64,000 nt of DNA from Oopsacas minuta (GCA_024704765.1 JAKMXF010000133.1:682001-746000), one strand, 5' to 3'; shown: positions 36,021 through 46,508, counted from the stretch's first letter. Notes: generated by a model not told the origin, from the letters alone. Program-made: numbers and translations.

Positions 36021-38396
36021 TTAATGTTGTGAGACAATCTGCCTTGCTAGGCCGCTCAATTCTTGGTAGGAGAATTTGTGAGCTAAACTAGAGAGTTCTC
36101 GTTTAGCCCAACTCTCCCCCTTCTTGACAACCAGGAGCCACTGTGTCTGGAATGTGGAGAAATTAGCTCTCAGACAGGAGATACAAACTAAAGTAACCCA
36201 TAATGGCAAACTGATACCATCAGGACATGTAGCCTTCAGATCTACAAGAAGCTCTTTTTCCAACTCTTTACTATACTCCCAGCTCCCCTCTGCCCTCTGC
36301 AAACACGTGATACTCTGATATGAGGTGCTTGCCATTGCAATGGGAGGAGGAGCGTCTGAGCGCTCAACAAAACCTACTGCTCCCCTTCCTCTTCCTGCCC
36401 GGTAGCGTTTGCAACGATCTCTGTTTGGACTCCTACTTCTAGACCTACTTCTAGGCCTACTTCTAGGTATACTCATTGTGTGCTTGTATAAGCAATTTAC
36501 CTGATTTTTTTCCATCTTTCTTTTCTTTCTTTTCTGTATTTGGCTAGAATATACTCGATTTCGCAGACGAGGTGAGGCTTCATCATCAGATTCAGATTCA
36601 GAACTTCCACAAGTAGGAGCACTTCCACAAATAGGACTACTGTTCCATCTGCGCCTTAACCTAGCAGTTAGTTTACTTATAGGAGCATCTACAGGAACAG
36701 ACTGTGTGGAGTCTGTAAGTAAGTACGCAGTGTGTTCACACATTATACCAGTAGCACAACTGAGCAGAACACATTCTTCTTTCCGATCTTTTTGTTTTTC
36801 CCAATGTTTGAGAGCAAGTGAACTACCGAGCAAATGTACCATGGATATATCAGCTTGAGGAGTGAGTGAATCAGGCGCCAAATTAAACTCACTCACAATT
36901 GACCTTCTGTTCCCTTCTAGAGTGAAGCTAAGCTTTGCTTGAATCTGAGTATCAACAGGTTCTGGTATGTCTTTAATAAATCCATAGAGAATTAATCTCT
37001 CATTGAGAAATAAGTTGGGTAACTTAGACGGATAGTATTCGGTTGGATGAGATATCTCTACCTCAACATCTCTAAGATCAGGATTAAATGCTAGATTCAT
37101 TATTTCCAGCACTTTCTCCTCCATTTCAGAAGCATTCTGTATATACACGGCTTTGCCTCTGCCTGCAGTTGCTACTCCAGTCACGAGTGATTTAGAAGCA
37201 CCAGTACCTATCCCGAATGAAAACACGCGGAATGTCTGAGGTGAAGACTCAACCATGCGAATAATCTCACTTACTCTCTCTGTATCACCATCCGTTAGTA
37301 TCATTATCTGTCTTGACAGATTATTCTCAGTTGTTGGTAGTTCTAAGGCAGTTATAAGAGGAGGCAGTAGACAAGTTCCGCCGAGATCTGCTTTCAATGA
37401 TCGCACTACTTTAAGAGAACTGTCTAAAGTCTCTTGAGTGTATTCCAAACTTTTTTCACTTGAAAGCAATTCAAAATCAGAACCAAACCCAATAATATTG
37501 AAGTAACAGCCAATACTCAAACTCTGTAGCAATAGTTCAAGAGTAGATTTAGCGTGTCGGATTCTAGGACCAGACATACTCCCACTCCTATCTATTATGA
37601 ATATAAATTCAGCTGGACATTGGGTAGAGTCTGAATCTAATTTGGGAATAAATGTAAGCATATACGCGTGAGATGAGAGGTAACGGTGTGTGTTATCAAG
37701 GGGCTTGGCTGTAGGAGGGTGTGTAGACACGAGAGGTAGATCTATGAAGGATGGCTTCATTAGGATTTCAATATCTTTATGCTCTGTAGGTAGTTCATCT
37801 TTGATACGTACCATCTCACCATTACCTTCTTTACTGTAAGATATCTTATGGGAGGTAGATTCTATCTGTGAAAACTCACCTACACGTTTTTCTATATATA
37901 ATTCCAGACTGAATTTGCATGGATTCTGGAAGCTATCAGCATACGGTAGCATCGCGGCTGGTATACAAAGATGAGCAATACCCTCGCTATTTAACTCAAG
38001 CTCTGAGAGTAGAGATATCCGTAACACAGCTCTGCCATTTGGAGATAAATTCCCAAGAAGCATTCTAAATTCATTCTTCCTTACTTTCTCTATAATTCCA
38101 GCAGAATATCCACTACTAATCGCATCATCGTAACTATCCTTTGCTTCTCTCTTTTCTCTGATTACACCTTTAACTTCTCTGCCATCAATCTCACCATTCA
38201 GACTGCATACAGTTGCACCATCTGGTGTAGGAAACACAAACTCAACCTCTACTCCTTCAGCACTCAGTGTATTCGTGTAGGAATACTCACAATTAAGAAA
38301 TAGTGCTAACCCCTCTATACGTCCTGATATAAATAAGCTGTCTATAGGGAACTTCTGAGCAATAGCCCTTTTGCATCTTCTCATGCACAGCGACAT
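36021..38396 (-). CDS. VIT and VWA domain protein (VWA5A-like) with SR-rich segment
   Basis: The protein has 791 residues. Residues 10-140 are a VIT domain (VEVEFVFPTPDGATVCSLNG, IREKREAKDSYDDAISSGYS, GNLSPNGRAVLRISLL). Residues 262-430 are a VWA domain with an intact MIDAS, D269-R-S-G-S273, then GGTCLLPPLITAL and ILTDGDTE. This layout matches VWA5A (LOH11CR2A/BCSC-1) and the VIT-VWA part of PARP4; the function of VWA5A is poorly known. The C-terminus has an unusual basic segment (PRSRPRSRSRSRSPNRDR, KRYRAGRGRG) followed by a conserved-looking 100-residue end with KELLVDLKATCPDGISLPLW. The SR-like insert is not part of the usual family layout. Confidence 0.85.
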   Translation of the reverse strand: MSLCMRRCKRAIAQKFPIDSLFISGRIEGLALFLNCEYSYTNTLSAEGVEVEFVFPTPDGATVCSLNGEIDGREVKGVIREKREAKDSYDDAISSGYSAGIIEKVRKNEFRMLLGNLSPNGRAVLRISLLSELELNSEGIAHLCIPAAMLPYADSFQNPCKFSLELYIEKRVGEFSQIESTSHKISYSKEGNGEMVRIKDELPTEHKDIEILMKPSFIDLPLVSTHPPTAKPLDNTHRYLSSHAYMLTFIPKLDSDSTQCPAEFIFIIDRSGSMSGPRIRHAKSTLELLLQSLSIGCYFNIIGFGSDFELLSSEKSLEYTQETLDSSLKVVRSLKADLGGTCLLPPLITALELPTTENNLSRQIMILTDGDTERVSEIIRMVESSPQTFRVFSFGIGTGASKSLVTGVATAGRGKAVYIQNASEMEEKVLEIMNLAFNPDLRDVEVEISHPTEYYPSKLPNLFLNERLILYGFIKDIPEPVDTQIQAKLSFTLEGNRRSIVSEFNLAPDSLTPQADISMVHLLGSSLALKHWEKQKDRKEECVLLSCATGIMCEHTAYLLTDSTQSVPVDAPISKLTARLRRRWNSSPICGSAPTCGSSESESDDEASPRLRNRVYSSQIQKRKKRKMEKNQVNCLYKHTMSIPRSRPRSRSRSRSPNRDRCKRYRAGRGRGAVGFVERSDAPPPIAMASTSYQSITCLQRAEGSWEYSKELEKELLVDLKATCPDGISLPLWVTLVCISCLRANFSTFQTQWLLVVKKGESWAKRELSSLAHKFSYQELSGLARQIVSQH

Positions 38397-38466
38397 TATA
38401 CTAGGAATTTGTGATACTAATGATGAGCTGAAGTGTATGATTAATGATTGGAAAAATACAATATAA

Positions 38467-38764
38467 AAATGTGTTAGAATAGAATTTCCTCCACCAATCA
38501 GACAATCACCAAAAATATCGAGAATCTAGATGTATAATGTAGTTATATAAATATTTGTAATATAATAAATTGAAGAATTACTCTTCCAAGAAATGGAAAT
38601 TAATATCCTCTAGTGCATAATAATCAGCTGATAACAATTATTTTTAGAAGAGTGTTTGGGTAATATTAATCTTGTATGTGATTGTACAATATAGAATTTT
38701 CTAGAGGTAATTCATCTGATATGAATGAGTATATATATATCAAGAGATTTTAGCTTAGAAATCT
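38467..38764 (+). repeat. Direct repeat C, copy 1
   Basis: It shares landmarks in the same order with 40776-41024: AAAATGTGTTA, AATTTCCTCC, TAGTGCATAATAATC/CAGTGCATAATTAT, ACAATTATTTTTAGAAGAG, TAATCTTGTATGTGATTG and TTTTAGCTTAGAAATCT. Confidence 0.72.
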
Positions 38765-39957
38765 GTTTCCTATATTGCATAGCTAAGCCTTGTTAATTAA
38801 ATTTAATACTTGTTTCTCATCAGGAATTTCCTCAGAAACTGGGACAATGGATAGTATTTTATTTATGAGATAATGAAAGGGTCAAAATATTTTAGATACA
38901 CCGATTGTAATTATTCTGGCTGAACTTAGAAACTTTACAGAGATTTAATCATAGCAGTTCCTCAATTAACTTGTACACAAAAGCACATTGAGTTTAAACT
39001 TATAAGATATATGATCAATGCAATATATACAAATTTTTACAATCAACAAAAATATACACAAGTATTGACTAGTTATGTATTTAGTAGATACGTTGCATAG
39101 TTTCTACCATTTGTATACACTTTTTCATCTGAAGGGTCATAATGCACCTCCATTTGATTATCTCTACAGGTCTGTATTAAGTATACTTTTGGAATTCCTA
39201 ATAAAATATTATTAGAAATAAAATAGCGAATAAGTTCTGTCATTTTAACCCATCACCATCAGTACCTGTTATAATACCATTCCCTCATGTGACGCAAGAG
39301 ATACGAATATAACTGGACATAAAGACATCCACTATTTTTCTCATTGTCTCTCTTGTCACATCGAAAATAGACGTCTGCTTCGTAATTTATGCTATATCGG
39401 TCTTAAATTTGTTTTAAATTAGATTCATCTGTTTTGGCGCCTTCTCTCACAGGAAGTCCTTTGATGTTCTTGTTTACGATTATAATATCATATCCGTGTT
39501 TCACAATCTCACCAATATGTTAAAACTTTCTCATTAATGGATAGTACAGGTCCTCGAGCACTAGATGGACATTTGATTAACGAAACTCAATACTAATCTC
39601 TTAGCATTTGGTCGATGCCCTGGATGGCATGACGAATTGCGAAGACCAAATGTCCGCGTGATCTTTTAAATATTGTATATAGTTCCAATTGACATAAATT
39701 TGTACAAGATTATTTGGGGAAAGTATAAATTCAACACCAATGACTAGGCATAATCCAGTAAATTTGATACTAAGTGCTCTATCCATTTGGAAAAACATTT
39801 GTGAATCCCACTTTAGATATAATTCTCATCGCCCGCCTAAATATATAAACCCCGCCAATAATTTGCCAAGTTTTCAATAGCTTTCTCTCCGACAGCATTA
39901 ATCATATTTACTCACAACTGCTAAATCTGATAGACAATTACAAAGAGATTCCTTATA

Positions 39958-40111
39958 TATACCTGAGCTATAGTATAGTACAGTTATTTTGCAATACAAA
40001 AACCCCATACCCTCATTCGAAAAGGTGACTTTCATTAATCCGAAAGAAAGACCTTTCCTCGAAGATAGAAAGCTAATACCAAAAACTGTACTATAGCATA
40101 ACTGAGCTATA
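39958..40111. mobile_element. Palindromic MITE family D, copy 1
   Basis: Ends TATACCTGAGCTATAGTATAG and (reverse complement) TATAGCTCAGTTATGCTATAG pair over about 30 bp. The interior (CCCCATACCCTCATTCGAAAAG, ACCTTTCCTCGAAGATAGAAAG) is the same as in 57270-57424. Copy 1 has more mismatches between its ends and is the older-looking copy. Confidence 0.8.
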
Positions 40112-40404
40112 TACAAGTTATTTGAATTAAAATTACAAATATGTGTGGAAATGTAAGGGAAGTATATACGTATAAATTTCCATCATAAGGTCATACTAGG
40201 TCAGAGTTATACCTGATAAACGAGAATGATAAAGTACAGTAGAACCTCTATAAGTGGGGGCGGTGGGACGGCGAATATTCTGATATCTCCCAATTGGGAA
40301 ATTCCCATATATAATTCAACTGCAAATGTCCTAAATAACGCGCTTAATCCACTTAGGGGGGGGAACAGGGTCGACTCTATCTGGTCCTAGTGTGTCCGTA
40401 CCTC

Positions 40405-40719
40405 ATGGGTGTATCTGGAGGGTTTACATTCTCAGCCGTGAGGACAAACCGTGTTACCATGTATTCAAACTTACTGGTGAAAAGTTCCGTTCAGTTCGTG
40501 TCTTCGGCAGGGCATGGACAAGTGAGAGAATGCTTTTCATTCTATTTCGATAAGAAACGGAATATTCTCATGGGGGACTATTCTGCTGGTAGAATAGAAG
40601 TGTTCTCTCAAGAAGGAGCTCTGCTACACACACTGGGAGGTAGTCAGGAAGTAGACAAGAGAATCAACCCATTCTCTTGTCTACTCTTTAGTTACCAACG
40701 AGATCAAAATTATTTGTAG
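40405..40719 (+). pseudogene. NHL-repeat gene remnant
   Basis: About 104 codons from an ATG at 40405. FYFDKKRNILMGDYSAGRIE followed by VFSQEGALLHTLGG is one good NHL blade, and the preceding SSVQFVSSAGHG looks like another. There is no coiled coil, and the frame ends soon after one blade. The piece starts near a pogo-like element end and is followed 56 bp later by direct repeat C copy 2. It is best read as a broken fragment of an NHL gene like that at 19.3 kb. Confidence 0.55.
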
Positions 40720-41378
40720 TTCCAAGTTCGCATCACACATTTTCTGTTAATTTCATTAAAGGTTAAAACAAAATAGAAAATGTGTTAAAGTGGAATTCTT
40801 CCTCCGATCATCGAAAAATACAAATGTTTGCTGCTTCCAATAACTGGTAGAGAAGAATATAAGTAATGTAAATGTTGAATTTATATACTCCAGTGCATAA
40901 TTATAACAATTATTATTAGAAGAGAATTAGGGAAATAATAATCTTGTGTGATTGCATAAATAGAAATACTTTGCATTTTCTTTGATAATCATTACTTATA
41001 TCAATAATTTTAGCTTAGAAATCTAAGGCAATGTATTATTTGATTTTTTGAGTCTTTATCCGTTGTAACATATGTTGCTACGTTGAATTATTCCGTACCT
41101 TATATGGCAGCCACGGGTGATCCCTTTTGCCATATTTGGTCCCCCCATCTTTATATTCTATAAAATTCTCGTCACGATGTTTATTGCAGGCTTTGCGAGG
41201 GTTACCAAGGTCAAATTGGTAACTGTACTAAATTCCTCAGTTGCCTGGTCATTTTAGTCAATTAACGAAAAATGTGCGCACGCACCCACGATGGGAAACT
41301 TTACACCAAATACAATTAGCTGAGGCACACAGATTACACTTTCCAGTTACATTGATGAACTTTTAGAATCTCCTTTTT
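40720..41378. other. Spacer upstream of ACTR5 containing direct repeat C copy 2
   Basis: The left half is the repeat at 40776-41024. The right half, up to the ACTR5 ATG, holds no gene that I can see. Confidence 0.45.
40776..41024 (+). repeat. Direct repeat C, copy 2
   Basis: Same orientation as 38467-38764 and about 2.3 kb downstream; see landmarks there. Copy 2 is about 50 bp shorter, with small deletions. Confidence 0.72.
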
Positions 41379-43334
41379 ATGCAATCAAGTAGCAGTAGTA
41401 TTACAGAAGGTGCTCTTCTTCTACAGAATGATATCTACTTTAGAGATTATTCTGAATTCAGAGATAAAGGAGCATGTCTGGTAATTGACAATGGTTCCCA
41501 TAAGTGTCGAGTAGGTTGGTCAGGAGATCAAGATCCTAGGATTGTATTCCCAAATGTAACAGCTCGCCCAAGGACGAAACGTACAGAACTAGAAAACGTT
41601 GTCATTGTTGGGAACGAAATAGTGAATATGGAGAGCATGCGGTCATATTTGAAATCACAATTCGAACGTGATATAGTCATGAATTTTGATGTACAGGAAC
41701 ATGTATTTGACTACCTATTTAGTCATATGGGTGTCGATGCAGACAGCGTTCAAGTTCCTGTCCTACTCACTGAGACCCTTTGCAACCCTCCCACTTCAAG
41801 AGTAAACATGACTCAGCTTTTATTCGAATGTTATAGGGTGCCGAAGGTTGCCTATGGTATTGACTGCTTATTCAGCTATAGATACAATCATCAAAAGATT
41901 CCTTCACTTGCAGATTGTCAAGACTGTTTCATAATCAACTCAGGAACTTACTCGACGCATGTTATTCCTATTTTAGATGGGAAAATGGACTTATCACACA
42001 CAAAACGTATCAATCTTGGAGGTACTCACACTCTTAAGTTCATGCAGAAGTTCCTACAGTTGAAATATTCACAATATCCAAATTCGATCCTCCAAACTAA
42101 AATGCAAGAAGTTATAGAAAATCACTCTTACATTGCTCTTGATTTCCCGGAGGAGTTAAACAACTGGCGTGATCCAGTTAAAATGCAACAACAGAGTTAC
42201 GTATATCAGTTAGACATGGTAGATCCTGCTAAGAAAGAGGAGCAGGAGAGAGTGAGGAGACGAAAACTTATTATTAACATTCAAAATAAACAGTTGAAGG
42301 AGGTAGAAGGAAAAATATCTCCTCTTTATCAACGACAATTACATCTTCAAGCATTGAAAGAAATGGATGAAGAATCAAATGCTTTACAATTCTCTCTAGA
42401 GCGAGAAGGTATTTCTTCTCAAGATGAACTTTCTGATGTAATTAGAGATGTTGAGAAACAAATTGATAAGTTGAGAGAAAAGAAGATTCAAATTCTGGAG
42501 AAGAAAGAGAAGATTGAGAATCCTAGTGCCTCAGTTGAACCTGAAGAGAAGAAATACTCGGAAGAAGAACTGAGCCTAGCTAGAAGTAAGAGACAAGAAT
42601 TATTAGATCGGATAACAGAACGGGAACAACTCCGATCTGAACTTAATAAACGAGGAAGTCTAGCTAACCAGCAGAAGACCAAACTACTGAATAGACTAGC
42701 TAATATCATGGATTCCTCCTCCTACTCATCTGTCAATCTATCAGACATGGATTTAGATGCTCAGGAAAAGAAAATTCTGGATACGATGGACGATACAGCA
42801 TCAAAACGTGACCAACAAGAGATAGACGATATAGAACATATACTCAAGCTGTACGACCCTCTCTATGGAAAGAGTATGGACCCTGCATCTCTTCACCAGA
42901 TATCTATTGGGATTGAAAAATTCAGATGCCCCGAGGTAGTATTTCGCCCGACTATGATTGGACTCGATCAAACAGGAATTGTAGATACAATTGACTGGAT
43001 ACTGAAGCAATATCCTGAAAATATTCAATCTAGACTAAATCATAATTTCTTTGTGACAGGTGGTAACACCTGCTATCCTGGATTTTGTGATAGATTGCAT
43101 AAGGATCTAACACAGACTCTACCTATACACACAGATATTAAAATTCACCGTGCTGGCCGCCCCAATCTTGATGCATGGACTGGAGCTAGCTGGTGGGCAG
43201 CGTCAAATCCGGATGAAAGATTTATGACTCGTAGTGAGTATCAAGAAAAAGGTGTTCACTACTTTCCTGAGCATTTCGCATCTAATATATACTACCCACA
43301 GAAGAAAGATGCTAGTAGTTCTGAAGAAGCATAG
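41379..43334 (+). CDS. ACTR5: ACTR5/Arp5, INO80 chromatin-remodelling subunit
   Basis: The protein has 651 residues. Arp5 with Ies6 couples INO80 ATPase action to nucleosome sliding. The actin fold is split: residues 25-260 (CLVIDNGSHKCRVGWSGDQD, VPVLLTETLCNPPTSRVNMT, LLFECYRVPKVAYGIDCLFS) and 515-640 (FVTGGNTCYPGFCDRLHKDL, PNLDAWTGASWWAASNP). Between them is a long, highly charged coiled-coil insertion (about 285-480), the family hallmark. Actin's usual GSG-type phosphate loop is altered, as in other Arp5 proteins. Single exon. Confidence 0.94.
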   Translation: MQSSSSSITEGALLLQNDIYFRDYSEFRDKGACLVIDNGSHKCRVGWSGDQDPRIVFPNVTARPRTKRTELENVVIVGNEIVNMESMRSYLKSQFERDIVMNFDVQEHVFDYLFSHMGVDADSVQVPVLLTETLCNPPTSRVNMTQLLFECYRVPKVAYGIDCLFSYRYNHQKIPSLADCQDCFIINSGTYSTHVIPILDGKMDLSHTKRINLGGTHTLKFMQKFLQLKYSQYPNSILQTKMQEVIENHSYIALDFPEELNNWRDPVKMQQQSYVYQLDMVDPAKKEEQERVRRRKLIINIQNKQLKEVEGKISPLYQRQLHLQALKEMDEESNALQFSLEREGISSQDELSDVIRDVEKQIDKLREKKIQILEKKEKIENPSASVEPEEKKYSEEELSLARSKRQELLDRITEREQLRSELNKRGSLANQQKTKLLNRLANIMDSSSYSSVNLSDMDLDAQEKKILDTMDDTASKRDQQEIDDIEHILKLYDPLYGKSMDPASLHQISIGIEKFRCPEVVFRPTMIGLDQTGIVDTIDWILKQYPENIQSRLNHNFFVTGGNTCYPGFCDRLHKDLTQTLPIHTDIKIHRAGRPNLDAWTGASWWAASNPDERFMTRSEYQEKGVHYFPEHFASNIYYPQKKDASSSEEA

Positions 43335-43775
43335 CTTCTCTTCACAACTAAACAGGTCTAATGGAATGTCATTATTAGTATGGTTCGTTAAATCTTAGAC
43401 AGGATAAACTTCTCGAATTAACTGTATTACGCTTTTGTATAAACCACCGTGCATGATTTTTCCCGCCCCTAATCAGCTGATACATCTTAATACTTGTACC
43501 TACAAACTGCTAATAATATTGACAATTGTTATACTTAATTATTTCCCCCAACTTCATATATACACTATTTTGATAGTGTCTAATTTGGCACTATATAATG
43601 CTACCTCTTTACACGTGTTGTTCTCTAACCAATTAGTCTCTTGCAGGCTAATATTTAGTCTTAAATTCAGGACAGTACATTCAAAACCATCTTTACACTT
43701 TTGTTTATAATACTTTACTACTTATTTATTATTTCAGTTTATTAGCAATTAATCATTTCACATTACTATCACTAT
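43335..43775. other. Spacer between ACTR5 and the broken membrane-protein gene
   Basis: AT-rich. TTATTTCAG at 43729-43737 followed by TTTATTAGC is also found before the intact paralogue (46466-46480), suggesting a shared 5' splice acceptor or duplicated leader. Confidence 0.4.
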
Positions 43776-44271
43776 CAGATAGCAGAAAGAATAATGACCA
43801 ATCTCAAGTACTTCTTGACGTTGAAGGGTATATTCCGGATAATTAATATATGCTATTTCGCCCTCTATTTCGCGATAGTTACTATAATGAGTGGAGCATT
43901 AAGTCCATACATTGGTATCGGCTTACATCAGAGTGTCATAGGTTTCGCTGATTGCTGTAGGTGAAATAGTCATGACAGTGGTTGACATTCTTAACCTTTC
44001 TTTCCTTAAACCCTACGCTATCATTATCCTAGTGGTGGAGACGATAGGTCATGGTGTAGCAGGGATGTTATTGTTTATAACTGCAATCGCTACAACTGCT
44101 TATGCAACTCTAATTGAAACTTGTGATGGCTGTGCTGCTCTAACTGGTGTTGATGCAGCTGCTGCCTTCTTTGCGTACGTTGCAGTAATACTCCTCGGGA
44201 TAACTTCAGGTGTATACATATACCTGACTATCTCAAGAGCTGTTAGAGAGAAATCAGCTGACCCTGTCTAA
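43776..44271 (+). pseudogene. Broken copy of a four-helix membrane protein gene
   Basis: This is a paralogue of the intact gene at 46509-47039. Its expected start codon is ATA instead of ATG (ATAGCAGAA versus ATGGCAGAA). A deletion of about 17 bp relative to the paralogue, at about 43953, shifts the frame. Before it the reading is YFLTLKGIFRIINICYFALY; after it (from the ATG at 43972) TVVDILNLSFLKPYAIIILV to the end, including the conserved terminal KSADPV. An internal ATG at 43794 could restart translation but not repair the frame. Confidence 0.75.
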
Positions 44272-44961
44272 CGATAAGTTTACATAGAGTAGACATACTG
44301 GCTTATACTTGTATCTCTTTTTTTACTTAGTTAGTATTTATAGCATAAATGCATGTATTTTTGGAGTATGTAAGAACTCTATTTTATTGCAGCTCCTTTA
44401 GGGAGATGCACTAATGAAATGGACGATGTGCGACGTCAATCCATCCGTCCCTCAATCTGCGCTGCGTGCGAAATCTAACAGTCAGATTTACATAAAGTTT
44501 GGTACGTATACATATACATTTTGGGTCGGAGATTTGCATCTCGGGTATGAATTTATTTTCCACCAAAAAGGTGTGAATATTTCACACCTTTCTATGTAAA
44601 TACTAAGTATGTTAGAGATTAGGTTTCAACATGTGACTAGGGGGTAATTGGGTGCGTAGAGTCCGATTTTGAGAATTTCAGAGCTCGAAAGCAAGTAATT
44701 CGCAGATCTATCATTTGATTAATCATATTTCACTCCTCTTTGCATATTATTCAAAATCATGCAAGAAGTTCCATTTTAATAATCCATAATTGATAGTCAG
44801 ATAAGATATTCAATCGTCTAATAATGGTTATTTAACAATTGAATGAGGATATTTAATGCCTTATATTACTAAATAGGGGCCGATTAAATGATACGTAACC
44901 TTACCAAGGGATGTATGTGATGTGATGGATAGTTATGTAGTGCAGGTTTTGGCCCTGGATA
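44272..44961. other. Spacer with a family-B repeat copy
   Basis: It lies between the broken paralogue and the mariner element. The repeat at 44411-44530 is the only structure recognised. Confidence 0.45.
44411..44530. repeat. Dispersed repeat family B, copy 3
   Basis: TAATGAAATGGACGATGTGCGACG, then GCGTGCGAAATC and TTGGTACGTATACATATACATTTTGGG correspond in order to 26608-26720. Confidence 0.5.
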
Positions 44962-46277
44962 TATGCGAGGGGCACTCGAAAAGTTTTGCCGTTTGATGTG
45001 AAACCATTAATCTGTCGGATATTTTTCCGCATCCATCTTTTCAGACATATTTTATTACTCTACTTTGAAACTTTCATTCGTTTATCTCTTCTACTTTCCT
45101 AAGTTAGATAATTTTAGTATACATGGCTTCTAAAATATATCAATCTAAATCAGATCTCACAAAACGTGATTTTCGAGCAATGATTTTGATCTTATTCAAA
45201 CTACAGAAGACAAGAGTAGAAATCTATGAATCTTTACAGGAACATTTCCCGGATCTAGTTCCTTCTCTAAGTACAGTTGAACGATGGTACAGGGAATTTA
45301 TTCATGGAAACTTTGTTCTTGAAGATGCCCCTTGTTCAGGAAGGCCGAATATTTCACATAATGAAGAAAATGTTAACGAAATGCTAGATCTAATTACTAA
45401 ATATCCTCATATTACGTACGCTCAGTTAGAGTATGAAACCGAGTTATCATCGGGGACAATCAATATCATTTTGCACAAAGAGCTTTGTGTCAGGAAGTTG
45501 TGTGCCCGATGGATCCCCCATTCTTTGAACTTACAGCAAAAAATATCCCGCATAGACTTTTGCAAAATTATGCTCAAAAGTTTGCTAATGGAAGTTCAAG
45601 AACTGTATCTGAGATCCTTACAGGTGATGAGACATGGATATACCATTTTGATCCAGAAACAAATCGAATGTCAAAGGAGTGGGTTGAAGAAGATGCCCCA
45701 CCTCCAACCAAAGTGCGGAGGGCTAGATCTGTTGGGAAACAAATGTGGGCGATTTTTTTCAGATCGAGTGGGTTTGTCGAAGCTGTTGCTCTCGAGGATA
45801 GAAAGACTGTTACTGCCGACTGGTACACTACAGTGTGCCTACCCAAAGTCATCACAGCAATTGAGTCACAGCGGGAGAAGACAGGCATTAGAGGAATTCT
45901 TCTTCATCATGATAATGCATCATCGCATACGGCAATCAGAACTCGTGAGTTTTTGGACAATTCTGGACTCAAAACATTACCTCACCCACCCTACAGTCCT
46001 GATTTAGCCCCTTGCGACTTCTGGTTGTTCCCTAGACTCAAAGATCAATTACGTGGGAGGAGATTTTCGACTAATGAGGAGTTGAGAGGGGCACTTTTCC
46101 AAGCGATCGGAGACATACCCAAAGAAGAGTGGAAAAAATGTTTTGATAATTGGTTTACCAGAATGAAAAAATGTAATAGATTGTCAGGGAGAGTATTTTG
46201 AAAAAATGTAATAGTCAATTTTATTATCGCTATCTGATATGTCGGTCAATGTCAAAACCTTTCGAGTGCCCTTCGTA
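44962..46277 (+). mobile_element. mariner transposon, about 1.3 kb
   Basis: The left end GGGGCACTCGAAAAGTTTTG and the reverse-complemented right end AGGGCACTCGAAAGGTTTTG form terminal inverted repeats of about 25 bp, with TA at both outer edges. Size and ends are those of a full-length mariner. It encloses a transposase gene with one frameshift. It sits between the broken and intact members of a paralogous gene pair. Confidence 0.9.
45123..46201 (+). pseudogene. mariner transposase, one frameshift
   Basis: The N-terminal half reads in one frame from the ATG at 45123 (helix-turn-helix region with STVERWYREF and GRPNISHNEENV) to about 45580. The catalytic half reads in another, to the stop at 46201. 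The DD34D triad is intact: D in LTGDETWIYHFDPE, D in LLHHDNASSHTA, and D in YSPDLAPCDFWLFP exactly 34 residues later. A single small indel near 45570-45600 therefore inactivates the protein unless there is recoding. Total length, about 350 codons, is normal for mariner. A nearly intact triad suggests fairly recent activity. Confidence 0.9.
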
Positions 46278-46344
46278 CATAGTACATTTGATTGTACTAT
46301 TGAGCAGTTTTGGGAGGGAAAAGGAATAACTTAGGGGTACCACT

Positions 46345-46412
46345 GACGCCAAGTTTTAGGATACAAATTCAAACCTGGGGGTCCAGATCCCCCGGTCCAT
46401 AAACTTGGCGCC
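46345..46412. repeat. Short foldback repeat
   Basis: GACGCCAAGTTTTAGG (46345) and the reverse complement of the right arm, GGCGCCAAGTTTATGG, pair around a GC-rich loop (GGGGGTCCAGATCCCCC). No ORF. Confidence 0.55.
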
Positions 46413-46508
46413 TGAGGGGACAATGCCCCCTAGATCTGCCCATGTTTACTAAGATTGTATTATTTTCAGTTTATTAGCTATTTATTATTTCACCACACAC
46501 TCACTCAG

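Larger units (their letters stand above)
38397..40404. other. Two-kilobase spacer with repeats
   Basis: Nothing coding is convincing here. It includes the first direct-repeat copy (38467-38764), a palindromic MITE (39958-40111) and one pogo-like end (ACAGTAGAACCTCTATAAG, about 40237-40256). Confidence 0.5.

Noticed and set aside
38467-41024. LTR retrotransposon bounded by direct repeats
   Set aside because: No gag/pol sequence, primer-binding site or clear TG/CA ends between or within the repeats.
45574-45888. Minus-strand open frame of 104 codons in the mariner
   Set aside because: Antisense of the transposase catalytic region.
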